Source: Burkholderiales bacterium (GTDB taxonomy: Bacteria > Pseudomonadota > Gammaproteobacteria > Burkholderiales > Burkholderiaceae_E). Taken from it: a DNA stretch of 64,000 bases. A model generated the notes under the pieces. It did no database searches, had not been told where the DNA came from, and was given only the letters and a program-made list of their open reading frames with translations. This document shows positions 51,967-61,356 of this stretch, piece after piece. Numbering within the stretch: position 1 is the first letter of the stretch; each line of letters begins with the position of its first letter. Location of the stretch: the NCBI GenBank assembly GCA_029977705.1, contig JAPOKJ010000009.1:19138-83137 (forward strand), written 5' to 3'. The position numbers and the translations under genes were made by a program.

Positions 51967-52872
51967 ATGCTTCACCGCCTCGACAGCTTCGATGCCTTTC
52001 CGACGACCGGGCCGATGCCGATGACCCGGCCGATGCCCGGTACCGGCCGGCGCCATGAGCGTCATCTCGTGCTGCGCGAACTGGAGTCGGAGTTCGCCAC
52101 ATCCCCGCGCTGGACCGTGGCCTCCGATGCGCAGCAGTTGCTGCGTCTGGCGCGGACCATCAAATCCGGCAATATCATCCTGCCTTACGGGCGGGGTACC
52201 GGCTTTCGCTCCCTGGCCCGGATGGTCTGGGCCTTGCGGGCCCTGGACAATCCCGGTCTGCGCATCCTGGTTCGCGAACACGGCCGGCGCCTGCGCCTGC
52301 CGCAGGGGGTCGCCCTGATGCGACTGGGTGCTTCGGCCATCCTGCCAATCGGCCTGAGCCCGGCGGCGGTGCGCGCCCAGGCCCAGGCCTTCGAGGGCAG
52401 CCGCTATCGCGGCATCTTCCAGAACGATGTGGATCGCGTGATCCGTGAATCGCGCCTGCTCAGCCGCCGGGCACGCCTGGCGATTGCCGAATTCCGCTCC
52501 CATACCCGTCAGGTGCTGGACCCGAAGTCCGGGGACACGCCCCATACCCTGGTGGTGCTGCACCCCATGACCGAAGCCGGTGCCCAGGCCATCTGTGCCA
52601 GTCTCGAATCGGGTCTGCGCGATGGCGTGTTCTGCAGCGAGCCCGACGGCGTCTGGGTGCTGTTGATGGCCTGCCGGCCCATGGACTGCCAGTCGGTGCT
52701 CGAGCGGGTGCTGGGTGTGCGCTTCGAGAGCCTGCTGGTGGGTTGGCGCAAGATTGGCAACCGCAATGACATCCTGCGTACCGTCATCGAGATGGATGAT
52801 CTTGAACTGGCTGAGCCGGCCCTGATCGCGCGCCGCTTTGCCAGGCGCGATTCCCTGCCAGTACTGGAATGA
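51967..52872 (+). CDS. Orphan BcsE-like (GIL-domain-like) protein
   Basis: 301 residues, no signal peptide or membrane helix. The block LRILVREHGRRLRLPQGVAL followed by MRLGASAILP resembles, from memory, the conserved part of BcsE (VRE...LRY..E.LLL..GAN), the c-di-GMP-binding GIL domain that supports cellulose synthase. The N-terminal part (SGNIILPYGRGTGFRSLARM) also fits. The glutamate in VRE and the glycine in LGA are kept; the RxGD c-di-GMP site is not obvious. No bcs gene is near. If not BcsE-like, it is an unrecognised cytoplasmic protein. A 161-bp gap upstream holds no clear signal. Confidence 0.5.
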   Translation: MLHRLDSFDAFPTTGPMPMTRPMPGTGRRHERHLVLRELESEFATSPRWTVASDAQQLLRLARTIKSGNIILPYGRGTGFRSLARMVWALRALDNPGLRILVREHGRRLRLPQGVALMRLGASAILPIGLSPAAVRAQAQAFEGSRYRGIFQNDVDRVIRESRLLSRRARLAIAEFRSHTRQVLDPKSGDTPHTLVVLHPMTEAGAQAICASLESGLRDGVFCSEPDGVWVLLMACRPMDCQSVLERVLGVRFESLLVGWRKIGNRNDILRTVIEMDDLELAEPALIARRFARRDSLPVLE

Positions 52873-52920
52873 TCCCGGGCGGCGAGGCGCCGACCGTCAA
52901 GGCCTGAGAAGGCCGACCAG

Positions 52921-53853
52921 CTAATCCGATCGTTCGTTGGCAATGCCCGAGACCACATGGCCGGCCGGGCCGACGTGGGCAGCTGATTCGCAGTGCCGGG
53001 TCTGGTCGTCAAAGTAGAAATCGGGCTCGAACTCGCGCAGGAAGGGACCCTTGTCCAACCCGCCGAGGAACATCGCCTCGTCGATCTCTATCCCCCAATT
53101 CATCAGGGTGCGCACGGCGCGCTCATGGGCCGGCGCACTGCGGGCAGTGACCAGGGCGGTGCGCAGCCGCATCGACGCCCGCCCCTGGACCCGGACTGGC
53201 TCGTGCTGCAGCGCCTGCAAGGCATGCAGCAGGGGCTTGAAGGGGCCCGGCGGCAGGGGATTGCCGGCGCGGTCTGCCTCGTGTGTCTGGAAGGCCTGCA
53301 GCCCGCCCTGCTGGAAGACGCGCTCGGACTCGTCAGAAAACAGCACCGCGTCGCCGTCAAAGGCGATGCGCACCTCGTCCGGGTTGGCCTCCGAGGCTTT
53401 CACCGATTGCGGAAAGACGCGCGCCGCCGGAAAGCCGCGTTCGATCGCTGCCCGCACATCGGCCTCGTTGGCCGACAGGAACAGGTGGGCATTGAGCGGC
53501 TGCAGGAAGCGCCACGGTTCGCGGCCCCGGGTGAACACCCCGCGCTCGATGCGCAAGCCCTCGGCCTTGGCCGAACGGAACACGCGCATGCCGCTGACCG
53601 GGTCGTTGCGGGAGACCACGACCACCTCGACACGGCGCTGTTCGGGAGCGGTTTGCGGATCGTCAAAGCGCAGCAGCTTCTTGACCAGGGCAAAGGCCAC
53701 GCCCGGGTTGGCAGGCATGTCCAGCCGCTCACGCTGCAAGGCCATGTAGCTCTGGTCATTGGCCTGCTCGAAGACGCGGTTTTCCTCCTCGAAGTCGAAC
53801 AAGGCCCGCGATGAAATCGCAATGACCAATTTGTCCTCTAGACTTGCTGCCAT
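52921..53853 (-). CDS. Cytosolic 5'-nucleotidase (NT5C1-like family)
   Basis: 310 residues, of the bacterial family related to animal cytosolic 5'-nucleotidase. Core: KLVIAISSRALFDFEEENRV, VVVVSRNDPVSGMRVFRSA, and RIAFDGDAVLFSDESERVFQ, the last containing the HAD-like Asp motif DGDAVLFSDE. It should dephosphorylate nucleoside monophosphates. The ATG at 53853 is on the same CATG as the porin ATG on the other strand, so the two genes start head-to-head with overlapping start codons. Confidence 0.82.
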   Translation of the reverse strand: MAASLEDKLVIAISSRALFDFEEENRVFEQANDQSYMALQRERLDMPANPGVAFALVKKLLRFDDPQTAPEQRRVEVVVVSRNDPVSGMRVFRSAKAEGLRIERGVFTRGREPWRFLQPLNAHLFLSANEADVRAAIERGFPAARVFPQSVKASEANPDEVRIAFDGDAVLFSDESERVFQQGGLQAFQTHEADRAGNPLPPGPFKPLLHALQALQHEPVRVQGRASMRLRTALVTARSAPAHERAVRTLMNWGIEIDEAMFLGGLDKGPFLREFEPDFYFDDQTRHCESAAHVGPAGHVVSGIANERSD

Positions 53854-55234
53854 GTCCGCTTCTTCACTTCAGGAAACACCCTCGTCCGGCATTGTATGTC
53901 GCCCCCGCCTCTTGCGGGCGGCCCTGCTGTCCTGCCTGCTGGCCGGGCCCGTCGTGCAGGCCCAGATGGTGGCCGATCGCGAGGAATACAGTGCCCGCTT
54001 CCAGGCAACCTACAACTGGCAGCAGCACGGCGCCTTCCGCTCCTCTTACGCCGGCCCCTACAGCCTGCTGGGCGGTGGCGACAAGATGTACACCTTCTCG
54101 GCCACGGCGCATCTGGGCTTTCGTCCCTGGGCCGGCGGCGAGATCTACTTCAACCCTGAAGTCGTCCAGGGCATGCCCTTTACCGGCAATCTGGTTGGTC
54201 TGGGCGGCTTCACCAATGGCGAGGCCACCCGCGCCGGAGGACCCAATCCCACCTTCTACCGGCAGCGCCTGTTCCTGCGCCAGACCTGGAACCAGGGCGG
54301 TGGCAGCGAGGCGATCGGGGGCGAGGCCAATCAGCTGGCCGGCTCGGTCGACCGCCATCGCACCGTGCTCACGGTCGGCAACTTCTCGACCCTCGATGTT
54401 TTCGATGACAACCGCTACGCCAAGGACCCCCGTACCCAGTTCATGAACTGGAGCCACTGGACCTACGGCGCCTTCGACTATGCGGCCGATGCGCGCGGCT
54501 TTGGCTGGGGCGCCGCCCTCGAGTGGTACCGCGGCGACTGGGTGTTTCGGGCCGGACGCATGAGCAGTCCGAGGGTGCCCAATGGCCTGGAGATCGACCC
54601 CGCCCTGGGCAGTCACTTTGGCGACCAGATCGAGATCGAGAAGGCCCACGTGATCGGCGGGCAGCCTGGCCGTGTGCGGGTGCTGGCCTGGCGCAACCGC
54701 GCAGTGCTGGCCAGCTTCCAGGATGCGCTGGCCTGGCTCAAGGCCAATCCCGGCGTCTACAACGACCCGTCCGCGCTGATTGCCAGCCGCAAGGGCGAGA
54801 AAATCAAGTACGGCCTGGGCGTGAATGTCGAACAGGCCCTGGGCAAGGACCTGGGGGTGTTCCTGCGTGTGATGCAGGCCGATGGCCGCACCGAGACCCA
54901 TGCCTTCACCGAGATCGACGCCTCGCTGTCGGTGGGCTTGCAGCAGACCGGCCAGCGCTGGGGCCGCCCCGATGACAGCTGGGGACTGGCGCTGGCGCGC
55001 AACCACCTGTCGACGGACCGGCGCCGCTTCCTCGAGGCAGGCGGCATCTCCTTTTTCATCGGCGACGGCGCGCTGCGCTATCGCCCCGAGACCATTCTCG
55101 AGGTGTACTACAGCCTGCGGGTGCACAAGGCCATGTGGATGACACTGGATTGGCAGCGCATCGACAACCCTGCCTACAATGCCGACCGGGGTCCGCTCAA
55201 CGTCTTTGCGGTCCGCCTGCACGCCGAGTTCTGA
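53852..55234 (+). CDS. OprB-like carbohydrate porin
   Basis: 460 residues from the ATG at 53852. A signal peptide ends at PVVQA. The rest is amphipathic strands of an OprB-family barrel: WGGEIYFNPEV-like YFNPEVVQG, TVLTVGNFSTLDVFDDNRYAKD, WRNRAVLASFQDALAWL, and a terminal AVRLHAEF ending in phenylalanine as outer-membrane barrels do. It should allow diffusion of sugars or similar solutes. An in-frame start at 53822 is also possible. Its promoter must lie within the nucleotidase gene. Confidence 0.82.
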   Translation: MSASSLQETPSSGIVCRPRLLRAALLSCLLAGPVVQAQMVADREEYSARFQATYNWQQHGAFRSSYAGPYSLLGGGDKMYTFSATAHLGFRPWAGGEIYFNPEVVQGMPFTGNLVGLGGFTNGEATRAGGPNPTFYRQRLFLRQTWNQGGGSEAIGGEANQLAGSVDRHRTVLTVGNFSTLDVFDDNRYAKDPRTQFMNWSHWTYGAFDYAADARGFGWGAALEWYRGDWVFRAGRMSSPRVPNGLEIDPALGSHFGDQIEIEKAHVIGGQPGRVRVLAWRNRAVLASFQDALAWLKANPGVYNDPSALIASRKGEKIKYGLGVNVEQALGKDLGVFLRVMQADGRTETHAFTEIDASLSVGLQQTGQRWGRPDDSWGLALARNHLSTDRRRFLEAGGISFFIGDGALRYRPETILEVYYSLRVHKAMWMTLDWQRIDNPAYNADRGPLNVFAVRLHAEF

Positions 55235-55300
55235 TCCCGGGCCGATGCCACGGTTCGCCTGATCGCCATCCGGCGGCGTGTCTGTCCTCAGGAGTCCCTC

Positions 55301-56899
55301 GTGCATCCCCACTGGAACAATGACCTCTTGCCGGCCATGCGTGACGAAGCCCACTTCGGCGATCGGGTGGTGCGCTGTTTCGTGGACCGGCCGGCATCGG
55401 TCGATGCGATGTTCCGCGCCAGCTGTACCCGCCACCCCGGCAACGAAGCCCTGGTATTCGAGGGCCGGCGCTGGACCTATGCGCAGCTGTCGGCCTGGGT
55501 CGATGGCGCCGCGCGGGTGCTGAGCCAGGCGGGTGTAAAGCGCGGCGATCGTGTCGCGCTGTGGATCGGTAACCGGCCCGAGTTCGTGCTGGCCTTCCTG
55601 GCGACGCAGCGCATCGGGGCCATCACGGTACCGATCAGCACGCGCGAGCAGGCCCCGGGCCTGGCCTACATGCTTGAGCAATGTGGCGCCGTGGTGCTGC
55701 TGCATGACGCGGTGCTCGCCGACAAGCTGCCCCAGGCCGATCAGGCGGCGGCCTGCCGGCGCTGGTCCGTCGAGCACTGGTGTGCCGCCATCCAGGACAG
55801 TGCACCCCTGCCGCCGCTCGATCCGGCGCCGCATGCCGAGGACACGGCGGTGATCCTCTACACCTCGGGCACCACCGGCCGCCCCAAGGGCGCGATGCTG
55901 ACGCACTTCAATATCGCCCACTCGGTGCTGCACTTCATCCATGGCTCACGCTGGACCGACCAGAGCCGCTCGATCATGGCTGCGCCGGCCAGCCATGTCA
56001 CCGGCCTGATCGCCAACATTGCCACCGCCATCGGTGCCGGCGCCTGCACCATCATCATGGCGGCCTTCAAGGCCTCCGAATATCTCAGGCTGGCCCAGGC
56101 CGAGGGCCTGACCCATACCATCCTCGTGCCGGCCATGTACAACCTGTGCCTGCTCGATCCGGACTTCGAGTCCTATGACCTGTCGCGCTGGCAGCGCGGC
56201 GGTTACGGAGGCGCACCGATGCCGGCCGCCACCATCGATGCGCTGGCGCGCAAGCTGCCCAGCCTGAAGCTGCAGAACTGCTACGGTGCCACCGAGACCA
56301 CCTCACCGACCACGATGATGCCGGCCGAGTATCAGCGCGATCATCTGGACAGCGTCGGCTTTCCGATGCACTGCGCGCAGATCCGCATCATGGATGACGA
56401 GGGCCGCGAGGTGCCGCCCGGCGAGACCGGCGAGATCTGGATCAGCGGGCCGATGGTGGTCAAGGGTTACTGGGACAACCCGGAGGCCACCGCCCGCGAG
56501 TTCACTGCCGGCTTCTGGCACTCGGGCGACCTGGGCTCGATGGATGCCCAGGGCTTCGTGCGTGTCTTCGATCGCAAGAAGGACATGCTCAACCGCGGTG
56601 GCTTCAAGATCTACTCGGTCGAAGTCGAGAACCTGATGATCGGTTTTCCCGGCGTGGTCGAGGCCGCCGTCATCGGCAAGCCCTGCCCGGTGCTGGGCGA
56701 GCGGGTGCATGCCTTCGTGTATGCGGGCGATACCGGTGCTTCATCGCTGGATGTGCAGGCGCTGCGGGCGTATTGCGCCCAGCACCTGGCGGACTACAAG
56801 GTGCCCGAGACCATCACCGTGGAAGGCGAGCCTCTGCCGCGCAATGCCAATGGCAAGCTGATGAAGCGGCTGATGCGCGAGAAGCTGCTGGCCGGCTGA
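55301..56899 (+). CDS. AMP-dependent acyl-CoA synthetase
   Basis: 532 residues, start GTG with CAGGAG upstream. ANL-family motifs: the P-loop YTSGTTGRPKGAMLTH near 188, the ATE motif in NCYGATETTSPT, GFWHSGDLGSMDAQGF near 405, and the catalytic Lys near the end in PRNANGKLMKR. It activates a carboxylic acid to its CoA ester; length and motifs fit a medium- or long-chain acyl or aromatic acid ligase, not acetate. It could feed the acyl-CoA dehydrogenase further along, but they are not in one operon. Confidence 0.88.
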   Translation: MHPHWNNDLLPAMRDEAHFGDRVVRCFVDRPASVDAMFRASCTRHPGNEALVFEGRRWTYAQLSAWVDGAARVLSQAGVKRGDRVALWIGNRPEFVLAFLATQRIGAITVPISTREQAPGLAYMLEQCGAVVLLHDAVLADKLPQADQAAACRRWSVEHWCAAIQDSAPLPPLDPAPHAEDTAVILYTSGTTGRPKGAMLTHFNIAHSVLHFIHGSRWTDQSRSIMAAPASHVTGLIANIATAIGAGACTIIMAAFKASEYLRLAQAEGLTHTILVPAMYNLCLLDPDFESYDLSRWQRGGYGGAPMPAATIDALARKLPSLKLQNCYGATETTSPTTMMPAEYQRDHLDSVGFPMHCAQIRIMDDEGREVPPGETGEIWISGPMVVKGYWDNPEATAREFTAGFWHSGDLGSMDAQGFVRVFDRKKDMLNRGGFKIYSVEVENLMIGFPGVVEAAVIGKPCPVLGERVHAFVYAGDTGASSLDVQALRAYCAQHLADYKVPETITVEGEPLPRNANGKLMKRLMREKLLAG

Positions 56900-56940
56900 G
56901 CACCAGCCGCGCGATCAGGCCGGCGCTGTCCGCAGGCCCG

Positions 56941-57981
56941 CTATTCCGCCGTGATGTTGGCAAACTTGATCACCTTGCCCCAGCGCTCGCTCTCGCTGCG
57001 CATGCGCTCCCTGAAGTCGGCAGTCGAGCCACCGATGCCATCGGCACCCACGCGCTGGAGCCGCTCCTTGAAGTCTGAGGTGCCCAGGATGCGATTGATC
57101 TCGGCATTGAGGCGATCAATGATGGCCGGTGGCGTGCCGGCCGGGGCCAGCAAGCCGAACCAGCCTTGCGAATCGAAGCCCTTGATGCCGGACTCTTCCA
57201 TGGTGGGCAGGTCCGGCGCGGAGGCGGTGCGCTTGGTGGTGGTGACGGCCAGGGCCTTGACCCGTCCCGACTTGATGAAGGGCAGGGCGGCGGGCAGGTT
57301 GTCGAACATCAGGTCGATGTTGCCGCTGACCAGATCCTGCAGCGCTGGGGAACTGCCCCGGTAGGGAATGTGCACGATGAAGGCGCCAGTGAGCGATTTG
57401 AACAATTCACCCGACAGATGCGGGGTGCCGCCGATGCTCGAGGAGCCGTAGTTGAGCTTGCCCGGCTTGGTCTTGGCCAGCGCCGCCAGTTCCTTGGGAT
57501 TTTTCACCGGCAGGCTGGGCGAGACGATCAGCACATTGGGTACCGAGGCCACCACGGCGATCGGTGCCAGATCACGCTGCGGCGCATAGGGCAGCTTGAA
57601 CAGTTGCGGGTTGATCGTCAGTGTCTGGGCCGAGCCCATGACCAGGGTGTAGCCGTCGGCTGGCGAACGCACCGCCAGTTCGACCCCGATGTTGCCGCTG
57701 GCGCCGGCCTTGTTGTCGACCACGAAGGGCTGACCCAGGGCAGCGGACAGGCGCTCGCTGATGTCGCGGGCGATGATGTCGGTGGCGCCTCCGGGCGGAA
57801 AGGGCACGATCACGCGTACCGGCTTGGAGGGATAGGTCCCCTGCGCCCGCACGGGGGCGGCCATTGTGAGTAGCAGGGTCGCCGAGACAAGGGCGGCCAC
57901 TGCGCCACTGGCGCCGCCAAGAGCAGTCAGCATTGCATGCCGGCGCGGGCCTGAAGCCGGCAGCCTCTTGCAGGGGGTCAT
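56941..57981 (-). CDS. Bug-family (TctC-like) solute-binding protein
   Basis: 346 residues from the ATG at 57981 (AAGGAG upstream). A long signal peptide ends at PVRAQG. Typical Bug motifs: [37 protein letters not shown], and [17 protein letters not shown]. Bug receptors capture organic acids or other small ligands in the periplasm for TTT transporters. No tctA/tctB gene is nearby, the usual case for orphan Bug receptors. Its start overlaps the end of the K+ channel gene (ATGA). Confidence 0.92.
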   Translation of the reverse strand: MTPCKRLPASGPRRHAMLTALGGASGAVAALVSATLLLTMAAPVRAQGTYPSKPVRVIVPFPPGGATDIIARDISERLSAALGQPFVVDNKAGASGNIGVELAVRSPADGYTLVMGSAQTLTINPQLFKLPYAPQRDLAPIAVVASVPNVLIVSPSLPVKNPKELAALAKTKPGKLNYGSSSIGGTPHLSGELFKSLTGAFIVHIPYRGSSPALQDLVSGNIDLMFDNLPAALPFIKSGRVKALAVTTTKRTASAPDLPTMEESGIKGFDSQGWFGLLAPAGTPPAIIDRLNAEINRILGTSDFKERLQRVGADGIGGSTADFRERMRSESERWGKVIKFANITAE

Positions 57982-58400
57982 GGAGTCTCCTTGTTCGTTG
58001 TCTTGATGGATTCGATTTCCTGGCGCAGGGCGGCTATCTCGTCGCGCATGGCGCGCATTTCCTGCATGAGTTCGCGCTCGATCGCGCGCTCTTCTTCCTG
58101 CACGTCCCGTTCGACCAGCAGTGCGGCCACCGATGCGGTGACCAGTGACAACACCCCCAGTCCCATCAGCACTACCAGGACCGCGAAGGCGCGCGAGGCG
58201 TGGGTCGAGGGCACCAGGTCGCCATAGCCGACGGTGGCGGCCGTGGTGAAGGCCAGCCACAGGCCATCGCTGAAGGTATCGACCTCGGGGTCCAGCGCCC
58301 AGAAACCCAGGCCGCCGAACACCAGGATGCTCAGCGCGATCGCCATCGAGTAGATCAGGCCCTGGCGGCCGAGAATCGGGTGTGCTTCGCGTTGTTTCAT
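57978..58400 (-). CDS. Two-TM potassium channel with C-terminal coiled coil
   Basis: 140 residues from the ATG at 58400 (in-frame ATGs to 58436 possible). Two membrane helices flank the pore; the selectivity filter TVGYGD is at 56-61, the K+ channel signature. After 100 a charged helix ([20 protein letters not shown]) predicts a cytoplasmic coiled coil that could hold the tetramer. It has no RCK domain. It overlaps the next gene by 4 bp, so a channel and a Bug receptor are co-translated, an odd pairing. Confidence 0.88.
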   Translation of the reverse strand: MKQREAHPILGRQGLIYSMAIALSILVFGGLGFWALDPEVDTFSDGLWLAFTTAATVGYGDLVPSTHASRAFAVLVVLMGLGVLSLVTASVAALLVERDVQEEERAIERELMQEMRAMRDEIAALRQEIESIKTTNKETP

Positions 58401-58458
58401 GTTGCTTGAGACGGAGGCCGCCATGGCCGGCTGCATGGGCCGGCCTTTGCCAGCACCC

Positions 58459-59427
58459 TTACTCCGGATTCATGCCGGCTTCCTTGAATGCTGCGCTCCA
58501 GGCCACCAGCTGCTCGCGCAGAAAGACGGCCAGCTCGTCGGAGGTGGAGCCGGCCAGGTCAAAGCCCAGCTTCTCGATCTGCTCGCGCACCTCGGGCTTG
58601 CGCATGATGGTGTTCAGCTCGCGGTTCATGCGCGCCGTGATCTCGGGTGGCAGCTTGGCCGGGCCCATCAGCACCGCCCAGGTACCGGCATTGAGGGTGG
58701 GCAATCCGGCCTCTGCGGCGGTCGGCACATTGGGCAGCAGGCTGTAGCGACTGGGCAGCAGGGTGGCCATGGCACGCAGTTTGCCGTCCTTGATGTGCTG
58801 CATCGTGCTCACCGGGGTGGCGTAGGTCAGCTGCACATGGTTGCCCAGGATGTCGGTGATGGTCGGCCCCTCGCCCTTGTAGGGCACCAGCGCCATGTCC
58901 ACCTTCGAGGCGGTCTTGAAACGGGTGTGCATCAACTGCGTCACGCCGCTGTAGCTGCCATAGCCCAGCTTGCCGGGATTGGCCCGCGCGTAGGCGAGCA
59001 GTTCCTTGGCGTCCTTGGCCGGCACCTGCGGGTTGACCACCAGCACATAGATGTAGCGCCCCACCATGGTCACCGGCGTGAAGTTCTTGATCGGATCGTA
59101 GGGCGGGGTCTTGCGCAGCAGCGGCACCTGCATCAGCGGCGTGTTGCTGGCCAGGAAGAAGGTGTGGCCGTCGGGCTCGGATCGGGCCACATGCTCGCCG
59201 GCAATCGCACCATCGGCACCGGGCCGGTTCTCGACGAGCACCGGCTGGCCCAGGGCGGTGCTCAGCTGGGCGGCCAGGACGCGCGCCACCACGTCGGTCG
59301 AGCCGCCGGTCGGAAATTGCAGCACGATGCGGATCGGCTTGCTCGGCCAGGTCTGGGCCTGGGCGAGGCAGACCAGGGTAGTCAGGGTCAGGCCCAGCAG
59401 GGCAGGAATCAAACGACGCAGGGACAT
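58459..59427 (-). CDS. Bug-family (TctC-like) solute-binding protein
   Basis: 322 residues, signal peptide ending CLAQA. Motifs: WPSKPIRIVLQFPTGGSTDV, VLVENRPGADGAIAGEH, YGSYSGVTQLMHTRF, and PYKGEGPTITDIL. It has the two-lobed Bug fold. Ligand unknown. It stands just upstream of the channel gene on the same strand and divergent from the monooxygenase gene. Confidence 0.93.
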   Translation of the reverse strand: MSLRRLIPALLGLTLTTLVCLAQAQTWPSKPIRIVLQFPTGGSTDVVARVLAAQLSTALGQPVLVENRPGADGAIAGEHVARSEPDGHTFFLASNTPLMQVPLLRKTPPYDPIKNFTPVTMVGRYIYVLVVNPQVPAKDAKELLAYARANPGKLGYGSYSGVTQLMHTRFKTASKVDMALVPYKGEGPTITDILGNHVQLTYATPVSTMQHIKDGKLRAMATLLPSRYSLLPNVPTAAEAGLPTLNAGTWAVLMGPAKLPPEITARMNRELNTIMRKPEVREQIEKLGFDLAGSTSDELAVFLREQLVAWSAAFKEAGMNPE

Positions 59428-59531
59428 GAAGAAAACACTCCGGAAATACCGATCAGGCGGATAGGTTACACCGGCAGGGGCTTTGCCGCCTCGTGCATAC
59501 TCGCGCCATCAATCCTGATGGAGCGCCTCGC

Positions 59532-60983
59532 ATGGCCATTGAGCATTTCGACGTCCTCATCGTGGGGGCGGGCATCTCCGGCATCAGTGCTGCCTGGCAC
59601 CTGAACACCCATTGCCCCGGCAAGCGCTATGCGCTGCTCGAAGGGCGCGAGCGCGTCGGCGGCACCTGGGACCTGTTCCGCTACCCCGGCATCCGCTCCG
59701 ATTCGGACATGTACACCTTCGGCTTTTCGTTCCGGCCCTGGCTGGATCGCAAGGCCATCGCCTCGGCACCGGCCATTCTCGGCTATCTGGACGGCGCCGT
59801 CGCCGACTATGGCATTGCACCGCATATCCGCTTCTCGCATCAGGTCAAGCGCGCGGCCTGGTCGAGCGAGCGTGCCCGCTGGACGCTGGACGTCGAGCGG
59901 GGCCCGCAGCAGGAAGTCGTCCGCATGAGCTGCGATTTCCTGTTCATGTGCTCGGGCTATTACCGTTACTCGGCCGGCTACACCCCGGACTTCCCCGGCA
60001 TGGGCGAGTTCAAGGGGCGCATCGTCCATCCCCAGCACTGGGGGTCGGACATCGACTACAAGGGCAAGCGTGTGATCGTGATCGGCTCGGGGGCGACCGC
60101 TGCCACCCTGGTACCGGAGCTGGCAGCGCAGGCCGCCCATGTGGTGATGCTGCAGCGTTCGCCCACCTACATGGTGGCGCGTCCCGCAGTGGACCCGATT
60201 GCCCAGAAGCTGCAGCGCTGGTTCCCCGAGCGTCTGGCCTACACCCTGACGCGCTGGAAGAACGTGCTCTTTGGCATGTATGTGTACCAGCTGTGCAAGC
60301 GCAAGCCCGCCCAGGCCAAGGCCTATTTCATCAAGATGATGCGCGACCAGCTGGGTCCCGACTATGACGTGGCCACCCATTTCACCCCCAGCTACAACCC
60401 CTGGGAGCAGCGCGTCTGCCTGGTGCCCGATGGTGACCTGTTCAAGGCCATCCGCGAGGGCCGCGCCTCGGTGGTGACCGATCATATCGACCGCTTCACT
60501 GAACAGGGCTTGCTGCTCAAGTCGGGCAAGACGATCGAGGCCGACCTGATCGTCACCGCCACCGGCCTCGAGTTGCAGATGCTGGGCGGCACCGAGGTAT
60601 CGGTCGACGGGCAGGTGGTGGATTTCTCGCAGAAGATGTCCTACAAGGGCATGATGTTCAACGAGGTGCCCAACCTGGTGTCGGTGTTCGGTTACACCAA
60701 TGCCTCATGGACGCTGAAGGCGGACCTGACCTGCAAGTATTTCTGCCGCGTCATGAACCACATGCAGGCCACTGGCACGCGTCAGTGCATGCCACATCTG
60801 GAGCCGGGCACGGTGACACCGGCGCCCTGGGTGGACTTTTCCTCGGGCTATTTCCTGCGGGCAGCGGACCGCATGCCCAAGCAGGGCACGAGCAAGCCGT
60901 GGCGGCTGTACCAGAACTATGCGCTGGACATCCTGTCGCTTCGGTTCGGACGCGTCGAGGACGGGACGATGCAATTCAAGTAG
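59532..60983 (+). CDS. Flavin-containing (Baeyer-Villiger type) monooxygenase
   Basis: 483 residues from the ATG at 59532. The FAD motif is GAGISGISAAWHL; the Baeyer-Villiger fingerprint FxGxxxHxxxW appears as FKGRIVHPQHW near 160; the NADPH motif is VIGSGATAATLVPEL near 183. The architecture is EthA-like. It inserts oxygen next to a ketone or S-oxidizes sulfides; substrate unknown. It sits near the acyl-CoA dehydrogenase and Bug receptors, fitting uptake and breakdown of a ketone or fatty-type compound. A structured element begins 41 bp after its stop. Confidence 0.9.
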   Translation: MAIEHFDVLIVGAGISGISAAWHLNTHCPGKRYALLEGRERVGGTWDLFRYPGIRSDSDMYTFGFSFRPWLDRKAIASAPAILGYLDGAVADYGIAPHIRFSHQVKRAAWSSERARWTLDVERGPQQEVVRMSCDFLFMCSGYYRYSAGYTPDFPGMGEFKGRIVHPQHWGSDIDYKGKRVIVIGSGATAATLVPELAAQAAHVVMLQRSPTYMVARPAVDPIAQKLQRWFPERLAYTLTRWKNVLFGMYVYQLCKRKPAQAKAYFIKMMRDQLGPDYDVATHFTPSYNPWEQRVCLVPDGDLFKAIREGRASVVTDHIDRFTEQGLLLKSGKTIEADLIVTATGLELQMLGGTEVSVDGQVVDFSQKMSYKGMMFNEVPNLVSVFGYTNASWTLKADLTCKYFCRVMNHMQATGTRQCMPHLEPGTVTPAPWVDFSSGYFLRAADRMPKQGTSKPWRLYQNYALDILSLRFGRVEDGTMQFK

Positions 60984-61024
60984 GTGGTGCGTGCCAAGAC
61001 CCGGCCTGCCGAGGTTGCTCGCGC

Positions 61025-61136
61025 CAGGATCGGGCCGACAGGGCACTCGCCTCCGCGAATGTCCCTCCGCGTCGCCCTGCGGGCGCCGCTCCCTCCTTTA
61101 TTTCGCTCCGGCGAGTGCCCTATCGTCCCGATCCTG
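61025..61136. repeat. Structured inverted-repeat element 1
   Basis: Outer arms 61025-61051 and 61110-61136 are complementary over 27 bp with two mismatches. The last 12 bp (AGGGCACTCGCC and its complement) are perfect. The 60-nt core (61051-61110) starts CTCCGCGAATGTCC, has a hairpin CGCCC-TGC-GGGCG, and ends CTTTATTTCGCTCCG. It begins 41 bp past the monooxygenase stop. Confidence 0.8.
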
Positions 61137-61356
61137 AGATCGGTGGCCTGTGAAGATTGGGCTGCCACAGCCTGTCACTGAAATCGATCGGTCGCCGATT
61201 CGGGCCGTGGCCTGTGGCGCACCCGTGGTGCGCTTGCTTGGCATACATCGAGCGTTGATCGAGCGTGATTTGCGCATGAAGCTTTGAGCGAGTCGGCGCA
61301 GCAAGGTTTTTTGGGCATCGCTTGTCTCGGACTGCATGCGGACAGCCGCTGGTGGT
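61137..61356. other. 220-bp stretch between the two structured elements
   Basis: No credible ORF (a 65-codon frame at 61284-61481 only runs into element 2). It contains a perfect hairpin GCGCACC-cgt-GGTGCGC (61217-61233), a GGCTG-cca-CAGCC hairpin (61160-61172), an 11-bp direct repeat (61247-61257, 61258-61268) and a run of six T at 61307-61312. It could be a relic of an insertion or a small RNA, but nothing is decisive. Together with the elements it makes the only gene-free region over 300 bp (60984-61503). Confidence 0.4.
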
